A stretch of 48,335 nucleotides of DNA. Source: JALUZX01 sp964561605. GTDB lineage: Bacteria > Planctomycetota > UBA1135 > JALUZX01. The notes under the pieces were generated by a model, which searched no databases, had not been told where the DNA came from, and saw nothing but the letters and a program-made list of their open reading frames with translations. This document shows positions 43,523 through 48,335 of this stretch, one piece after another (positions within the stretch are counted from its first letter, which is position 1; every line of letters begins with the position of its first letter). A program made the position numbers and the translations under genes. The DNA is taken from NCBI GenBank assembly GCA_964561605.1, contig CAZLQD010000035.1, forward strand, positions 1 to 48,335, in the 5' to 3' direction.

Positions 43523-45298
43523 ATGACAACCGCGACCAAGACCGAGGATGCCAAGGGGACCAGGTCCCACGCCGCACTGGAAGCGGCCCTCCTGAAGGAG
43601 ACCGGGGCCTACGTCTTCGCGACGGACGACAAGGGGCGGATCCTCTTCTGGAGCGCCGGCCTGGAAAGCCTCACGGGGCGAAGCCTGGAGGAGTTGAAAG
43701 GGAAGAAGGCCTGGCAGGGCTTCTTCACGGAGAGGGAGAAGACCCCCGTGAAGGCGGCCATCCTCTCGGGGATGGAAGAGAAGGAGGAAGGCTTCACCTG
43801 GAACGGTGAGGAGACCTACACCTTCACGGCCAGGCCCGTTTTCGACGAGGAGGGCCGGCTCGAAGGCGTCGTGGCCCACCTGGAGCCCGAGACCCGAAAC
43901 GAGCTCGCCGAGCAGGCCCTGGAGAGCCTGAACACCCTCCCCACGCCGGTCATGCAGATCGACAAGGACTTCACGATCCGCTTCCTCAACGCCAAGGGAG
44001 CGGAGATCCTGGGGATCGACCAGGCCTCGGCCGCGGGGAGGAAGTGCTACGAGATCTTCAAGACCCCCCACTGCAGGACGCCCAAGTGTTGTTGCGCCCG
44101 CGCCATGGCCACGGACAGCCAGGTCTCCGACGAGACCGTGGCCGACCCGGACGGGTTGAACATGCCCATCCAGTACACGGGCGTTCCCGTCAAAGACAAA
44201 AAGGGCCGGATCGTGGGCGCCCTCGAATACGTCGTCGACATCTCCGATTTGAAGAACGTCCTGGGAGAGATCGTGGACGTGGCCAGGAAACTGGCGGAGG
44301 CGGACCTCACCGCCAGGGTCCCGGAGGGCTTCAAGGGGGACTTCAAGACCATCGCCGACAACCTGAACCAGGGGATCCAGGCCCAGCACGACGCAGTCCT
44401 CCAGGTGAGCGAGGCGGTGGAGCAGATCGCCTCGGCCTCCAGGCAGATCGCCTCCAGCGCCGAGACCATCGCCCAGGGGGCCTCGGAACAGGCCAGCTCC
44501 CTGGAAGAGACCTCCAGCGCCCTGGAGCAGATCGCCGGCCAGACCAAGCAGAACTCCGACAACACCCAGGAGGCCAAGGCCCTCGCCCAGGCGGCCCAGG
44601 ACCTGGCGAGGAAGGGGGCGGAAGGAATGACCCTCCTTCTCGATTCCATGGACAAGATCAAGAAGGCCTCGGAGGACACGAGCGCAATCATCAAGGACAT
44701 CAACGAGATCGCCTTCCAGACCAATCTCCTCGCCCTGAACGCGGCCGTGGAGGCGGCCCGGGCGGGAGACGCAGGGAGGGGCTTCGCCGTCGTGGCCGAG
44801 GAGGTCCGGAACCTGGCCCTCCGGGCAAAGGAGGCGGCCAACAAGACGGAAGGCCTGATCTCCCAGGCCGCCAAGCTCGCCGAGAAGGGTGTCCAGGTCT
44901 CGCGGGACTCCAGCAAGAACCTGGAGGAGATCGTGAACGCCGTCTCCAAGGTGCGGGACCTGGTGAGCGAGATCGCCGTGGCCAGCGAGGAGCAGGCCTC
45001 GGGAATCGACCAGATCAACAAGGCCGTAGCCGAGATGGACAAGGCCGTCCAGCAGGCGGCGGCCAACTCGGAGGAGGCTTCCAGCGCCGCCGAGGAACTC
45101 TCCTCCCAGGCCCAGGAACTTGCGGCCCTGGTGGCACGATTCCGGTTGGACCGAAAGGAGAGCGGTTTCGGCCCGGCTCCGGCCCCGGCATCCTCCATCC
45201 CAAAGGCGGGGCCGAAGGCAAAACCGCCGCGGAAACAGAAGGTCTCTCCCCAGGAACTGATCCCCCTGGAGGAGGACGAGGACTTCGAGGATTTCTGA
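43523..45298 (+). CDS. Soluble PAS-PAS-HAMP chemoreceptor (MCP), 591 aa
   Basis: A cytoplasmic methyl-accepting receptor; no signal or membrane helix is seen. PAS 1 is at about 25-120 and PAS 2 at about 135-240. PAS 2 has a Cys-rich insertion, CYEIFKTPHCRTPKCCCARA (175-194, Cys175, 184, 189-191), which may bind a metal, cofactor or respond to redox. A HAMP-like segment (about 243-290) precedes the coiled-coil signalling domain with the hairpin EIAFQTNLLALNAAVEAARA (395-414) then GDAGRGFAVVAEEVRNLA. A Pro/Ala/Lys-rich tail of about 45 residues ends in DFEDF, which fits the x-aromatic-x-x-aromatic CheR-docking pentapeptide. ATG 43523 was chosen because GGGAAAG is directly upstream and the 28-residue in-frame extension has no domain. 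Confidence 0.95.
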   Translation: MTTATKTEDAKGTRSHAALEAALLKETGAYVFATDDKGRILFWSAGLESLTGRSLEELKGKKAWQGFFTEREKTPVKAAILSGMEEKEEGFTWNGEETYTFTARPVFDEEGRLEGVVAHLEPETRNELAEQALESLNTLPTPVMQIDKDFTIRFLNAKGAEILGIDQASAAGRKCYEIFKTPHCRTPKCCCARAMATDSQVSDETVADPDGLNMPIQYTGVPVKDKKGRIVGALEYVVDISDLKNVLGEIVDVARKLAEADLTARVPEGFKGDFKTIADNLNQGIQAQHDAVLQVSEAVEQIASASRQIASSAETIAQGASEQASSLEETSSALEQIAGQTKQNSDNTQEAKALAQAAQDLARKGAEGMTLLLDSMDKIKKASEDTSAIIKDINEIAFQTNLLALNAAVEAARAGDAGRGFAVVAEEVRNLALRAKEAANKTEGLISQAAKLAEKGVQVSRDSSKNLEEIVNAVSKVRDLVSEIAVASEEQASGIDQINKAVAEMDKAVQQAAANSEEASSAAEELSSQAQELAALVARFRLDRKESGFGPAPAPASSIPKAGPKAKPPRKQKVSPQELIPLEEDEDFEDF

Positions 45299-45315
45299 AA
45301 GGTATCCGTGTCCCA

Positions 45316-45364
45316 GCCCGGTCCGGTCCGGGTCCGGCCTTTCGGTCCGGGCCGGGCGTTTTCT
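45316..45364 (+). terminator. Terminator-like hairpin between mcp and cheR
   Basis: The arm GCCCGGTCCGG (45316-45326) pairs with 45347-45357, with one G-T pair; after a mismatch the stem extends 3 bp more. The stem is followed directly by GTTTTCTT. It lies 17 bases after the mcp stop and just before cheR, so it could lower expression of cheR and the genes after it. Confidence 0.5.
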
Positions 45365-45377
45365 TCCCTGAACGCCC

Positions 45378-46217
45378 ATGAATCGTTCCGTCTTCCATAG
45401 ACTGAGCCGGATCGCCTTCGAGGAGGCCGGGATCCACCTCCCTCCCGGCAAGGAGGCCCTGGTCTCCTCCCGGATCTCCAAGCGGATCCGCCAGCTGGGC
45501 CTCGAAGGGGAGAAGGAATACCTGGATTACCTTCTCAGGGACGGCACGGGAAAAGAGGTCTCCCTCTTCCTCGACGCCATAACGACCAACTTCACCAACT
45601 TTCTCAGGGAGCCGGACCACTTCGAACTTCTCCATCGCTGGGCCTCGGAACTCCTGGCCCGAGGGAGGAAACGTTTCAGGGTATGGTGCGCCGCCGCGGC
45701 CACGGGCGAAGAGCCGTATTCCATCGCCCTGACCCTGTGCGAGACCTTCCAGGGGCGGGTGGTGGACTTCAAGATCCTCGCCACGGACATCTCCGGGAAG
45801 GCCCTGGCCGCCGCCAAGCGGGGCGTCTACAAGGAGAAGGCCGTGGCGCCCATTCCCAGGCCGCAGAGGTCGAAGTACTTCGACAAGATCGAAGACTCCG
45901 GATCCGGAGAGATCCTCTACGAGGTCCGCCCCGTACTGAAGGAGCGGATCCTCTTCAGGAGACTCAACCTGGCCAAGCCCCCCTACCCCATGAAGGGGCC
46001 CATCGACGTGATCTTCTGCCGGAACGTGATGATCTATTTCCAGACCCCCACAAGGCAGACCGTCGTGGACGAAGCGGAAAGGTTGCTGGCCCCGGGGGGA
46101 CTCTTCATCACGGGCCATTCGGACACATTGGCGGGTGTGAAGACCGGGCTCGTAACGGTAAAGCCCTCGGTCTACCGGAAACCGACGGGAGGGGCCGAGG
46201 ACGACCCCGTAGCCTGA
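45378..46217 (+). CDS. cheR: Chemoreceptor methyltransferase CheR, 279 aa
   Basis: Methylates receptor glutamates with S-adenosylmethionine for adaptation. The N-terminal helical domain (1-80) ends with the family signature TTNFTNFLREPDHF. The SAM-binding domain starts RVWCAAAATGEEPYSIAL (101-118), a variant of the usual WCAGCSTGEEPYS. DVIFCRNVMIYF (about 210-221) is also typical. Length is normal. ATG 45378 lacks a clear ribosome-binding site and lies just after a terminator-like hairpin, so translation may be weak. The upstream receptor's DFEDF tail suggests docking of this CheR. Confidence 0.95.
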   Translation: MNRSVFHRLSRIAFEEAGIHLPPGKEALVSSRISKRIRQLGLEGEKEYLDYLLRDGTGKEVSLFLDAITTNFTNFLREPDHFELLHRWASELLARGRKRFRVWCAAAATGEEPYSIALTLCETFQGRVVDFKILATDISGKALAAAKRGVYKEKAVAPIPRPQRSKYFDKIEDSGSGEILYEVRPVLKERILFRRLNLAKPPYPMKGPIDVIFCRNVMIYFQTPTRQTVVDEAERLLAPGGLFITGHSDTLAGVKTGLVTVKPSVYRKPTGGAEDDPVA

Positions 46218-46232
46218 GGAGGGAAGGAAGCC

Positions 46233-46742
46233 GTGGGAAAGGAGACCCTGGCAAGGAGATCGGCGAACCAGGTCGTCGTCGGGATGGGCGACCTTGCCGT
46301 CACCGACAGGACCGGGGACGTGCTCGTCACCTACGCCCTGGGCTCCTGCATCGCCTTGTGCCTCTACGATCCCGTCCGAAAGGCGGCGGGCATGATCCAC
46401 TACATGCTTCCCCTCTCCAAGGCCTCGCCGGAAAAGGCAAAAACCCGGCCGGCCATGTTCGGTGACACCGGCATTCCTCTTCTCTTCAAAAAGATGTTCC
46501 ATCTCGGTTGCCGCAAGGAAGACCTGGTGGTCAAGGCCGTGGGAGGAGGAAACATCAAGGACGAGAAGGGAATCTTCAACATCGGGAAGAGAAACATAAC
46601 GGTCCTACGCAAGATCCTCTGGAAGAACGAGATCCTCCTGGCCGCCGAGGACGTGGGCGGCAGGAAGTCCCGGACGGTCCGCCTCTTCGTGGAGGACGGC
46701 CTGACCCTGGTCTCCAGCCAGGGAGAGGAGGTGGAGCTATGA
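46233..46742 (+). CDS. cheD: Chemoreceptor glutamine deamidase CheD, 169 aa
   Basis: Deamidates receptor glutamines to glutamates, and in other systems binds CheC-type phosphatases. The catalytic Cys39 is in YALGSCIAL and His56 in GMIHYMLP, both as in active CheD. KAVGGGNI (about 99-106) is also conserved. Length is normal. GTG 46233 is used, with AGGAGGGAAGG upstream, 15 bases after cheR. The last 4 bases overlap the HDOD gene (ATGA). Confidence 0.95.
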   Translation: MGKETLARRSANQVVVGMGDLAVTDRTGDVLVTYALGSCIALCLYDPVRKAAGMIHYMLPLSKASPEKAKTRPAMFGDTGIPLLFKKMFHLGCRKEDLVVKAVGGGNIKDEKGIFNIGKRNITVLRKILWKNEILLAAEDVGGRKSRTVRLFVEDGLTLVSSQGEEVEL

Positions 46743-47611
46743 TCTCCCAGGAAGAGATCCTTTCCTCGGTGGATCACCTTCCGGGCCTGGGATCCTCCTT
46801 CGCCAGGATTTCGGAGCTCGGGAGGGACGAATCCTCCGAATTGGAGGACTATGCCAGGGTCGTGGAATCGGATCCCGCCCTGGCGGGAAACCTCCTGAGG
46901 CTCGCCAACTCCGCCGAGTTCGGCCTGGCCAGGCAGGTGGACTCGGCCGCCCAGGCCGTGGCGGTCCTGGGAACCCGCAGGGTCCTGAGCGTGGCCCTGG
47001 CAACGGCCCTCAGGGGGGTCATCCCGGGGGAATTGGCCGGATATGGAATCGACGCCAGGGATTTCTGGCGGCACTGTATCGCCGTCGGGGTCCTGGCCCA
47101 GGAACTCGGACAGGAGGCGGGGCTGGGCATGGAGGAAGAGTGCTTCCTGGCGGGCCTCCTCCACGACATCGGGAAACTGGTGACCAGCACCTACCTGGCC
47201 CGGGAAGCCCCGGCCCTCCTGAAAGGACTCCGCCGGGAGCAACTGGCCCTGGTGGAGGCCGAGAGAGCCGTCCTGGGCGTGGACCACACCGAGGTGGGCT
47301 CGGCAGTGGCGGAGAGATGGGACCTCCCTCCCGGGATCGGTTTCGTGGCCCGCTGGCACCACCATCCCGGCTCCAGGGAAGGGGAAGATGGGGGCGACGA
47401 AATCCTCCGGGCCGTGACGGAGGCAGTGCATGTGGCGGACTGCCTGGCCCACGCCCTCGGCTACGGAACGGACATAGGTGAATTGTCCCGGGAGATCGAC
47501 GCCGCTTCCATGGAGCGGCTCGGCGCGTCCCCGCCCCTCCTCGAAAGGATCGCGGGCCGAAGCATCCCGGAGATCGAGGAGAGGACCAGGCTCTTGGAAG
47601 AAGGGAAGTGA
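46739..47611 (+). CDS. HDOD/HD-domain signalling protein, 290 aa
   Basis: An HDOD domain (about 8-200) begins VDHLPGLGSSFARI and contains VVESDPALAGNLLRLANS (41-58), typical of the family. Unlike many HDOD proteins, it keeps an HD pair with metal-site character, LLHDIGKL (140-147, His141/Asp143 region), and a later HHHPG. Such proteins are usually regulators, and a phosphodiesterase activity is not proved by these residues. ATG 46739 overlaps the cheD stop and has GGAGGTGGAG upstream; the in-frame extension to 46508 is antisense to nothing but reads through cheD and is rejected. Coupled to cheD and 7 bases before cheY, it is part of the che operon. Confidence 0.92.
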   Translation: MISQEEILSSVDHLPGLGSSFARISELGRDESSELEDYARVVESDPALAGNLLRLANSAEFGLARQVDSAAQAVAVLGTRRVLSVALATALRGVIPGELAGYGIDARDFWRHCIAVGVLAQELGQEAGLGMEEECFLAGLLHDIGKLVTSTYLAREAPALLKGLRREQLALVEAERAVLGVDHTEVGSAVAERWDLPPGIGFVARWHHHPGSREGEDGGDEILRAVTEAVHVADCLAHALGYGTDIGELSREIDAASMERLGASPPLLERIAGRSIPEIEERTRLLEEGK

Positions 47612-47618
47612 GGGAGAG

Positions 47619-48014
47619 ATGGCTTACAACATTCTCGTAGTCGACGACTCCACGACCTCCCGGAAGGTGATCCTCAAGGCCTTGCGAATGACAGGAATCG
47701 AGATCGGCGAGGTCCATGAAGCGGGGAACGGGGAAGAAGCCCTCGAGACCCTGAGGGACCAGTGGATCGACCTGGTCCTCTCCGACCTGAACATGCCCTC
47801 CATGACCGGGGGAGAGCTCGTGGAGAGGATGGCCGAGGACGACCTGCTGGAGAAGACTCCCGTGATCCTGATTACTTCGGACAGAAATCAGAAGCGCCTC
47901 TCCCACCTGGTCGAGAAAGGGGCCAGGGCATGGTTGAACAAGCCCTTTCACCCCGAGGCTCTTCGTGACGTGATCCTGAAGGCCCTCGAATCCCTTGAAG
48001 GAGGAAGAGGATGA
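47619..48014 (+). CDS. cheY: Response regulator CheY, 131 aa
   Basis: A single receiver domain that takes the phosphoryl group from CheA. The acidic pocket is in VVDDS (Asp9, Asp10), the phospho-acceptor Asp56 in LSDLNMP, the switch Thr86 in LITSD, and the conserved Lys108 in NKPF. No output domain is present. The arrangement next to cheA and a CheX-like phosphatase supports a CheY role. ATG 47619 has GAGGGAG close upstream, 7 bases after the HDOD stop. It overlaps the next gene by ATGA. Confidence 0.95.
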   Translation: MAYNILVVDDSTTSRKVILKALRMTGIEIGEVHEAGNGEEALETLRDQWIDLVLSDLNMPSMTGGELVERMAEDDLLEKTPVILITSDRNQKRLSHLVEKGARAWLNKPFHPEALRDVILKALESLEGGRG

Positions 48015-48335
48015 TCGCGGTGGACCTGAAAGCTCTCCTTGCCAGGGTGGCATCGGAGATCCTGGAGGAATCGGCCTTTCTCTTCCTGGAGCCCCTGGAA
48101 GGGGACGCTCCCGCCTGGCCGTCGGGGCTCCTCGTGGCGGATCTCCCCCTCCACCACCCGGAGGAGACGACACTCAGGGTCGCCGTCGCTCCCGAGGTCG
48201 GCTCCAGGCTGGCCGAGGAGATCCTCGGGCAGGCATCCCCCGGCGAGGACGGGAAGAAGAGGGCCCTGGACGCCCTCGCCGAAGTGGCCAACATGACGGG
48301 CGGACTCTTCCTGGAGCGTTTTCTGGGGCCCGACG
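48011..48335 (+). CDS. CheX/CheC-like CheY-P phosphatase, truncated by window end
   Basis: The first 108 residues are visible. ATG 48011 overlaps the cheY stop (ATGA) and has GGAGGAAGAGG upstream. Residues about 88-100 read DALAEVANMTGG, which matches the D/S-x3-E-x2-N active-site helix of the CheC/CheX/FliY phosphatase family. The protein probably dephosphorylates CheY. CheX has one such helix and CheC has two; the missing C-terminus would decide. The pairing with CheD fits either. Confidence 0.78.
   Translation, partial: MIAVDLKALLARVASEILEESAFLFLEPLEGDAPAWPSGLLVADLPLHHPEETTLRVAVAPEVGSRLAEEILGQASPGEDGKKRALDALAEVANMTGGLFLERFLGPD

Overview
The window is very GC-rich, densely packed DNA from a bacterium whose gene content most resembles Planctomycetota. 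The pointers are large secreted glycoside hydrolases, a squalene-cyclase-fold repeat protein next to them, a long MoxR/DUF58/VWA operon and a giant TPR protein. This assignment is inference; there is no rRNA or other marker in view. Most starts are supported by purine-rich Shine-Dalgarno sites, and several genes start with GTG or TTG.

Region 1 (1-19 kb) is a carbohydrate-use region. It holds the start of a secreted protein (minus), an NCS1-like permease and a GH78 alpha-L-rhamnosidase (plus), a GH2 beta-galactosidase-type enzyme (minus) and a GH10 xylanase (plus). A leftward run follows: a 1275-aa lipoprotein of unknown function, a URO-D-family protein, a secreted protein resembling GH67 alpha-glucuronidases, and a prenyltransferase/squalene-cyclase-fold protein. 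Together these suggest uptake or breakdown of rhamnose-, galactose- and xylan-containing plant or algal polysaccharide.

Region 2 (19.1-22.7 kb) has tRNA-Arg(TCT), then 836 bases without a gene. That gap carries two diverged copies of a composite non-coding element, tandem repeats and strong hairpins. It is followed by divergent hpt (hypoxanthine phosphoribosyltransferase) and a sodium:solute symporter.

Region 3 (22.7-39.0 kb) is a seven-gene leftward operon. Six of the gene pairs are in contact; five overlap by 4 bases (ATGA, GTGA or TTGA), a sixth also overlaps by 4, and moxR-DUF58 is the only pair with a gap (13 bases). The order is: a pseudo-aspartic-protease/TPR/thioredoxin protein, a membrane protein with a disordered tail, MoxR ATPase, DUF58, a BatA-like membrane protein, a double-VWA plus GATase-like membrane protein, and a 2035-aa secreted TPR protein. 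It resembles an expanded Bat (aerotolerance-type) locus acting at the cell envelope.

Region 4 (39-39.5 kb) has divergent tRNA-His(GTG) and tRNA-Lys(CTT), each with a recognisable sigma-70-type promoter.

Region 5 (40.1 kb to the end) is a chemosensory operon: cheA (two HPt domains), cheW, a soluble PAS-PAS-HAMP chemoreceptor with a C-terminal CheR-docking-like pentapeptide, cheR, cheD, an HDOD/HD protein, cheY, and a CheX-like phosphatase cut by the window end. No cheB and no flagellar genes are in view.
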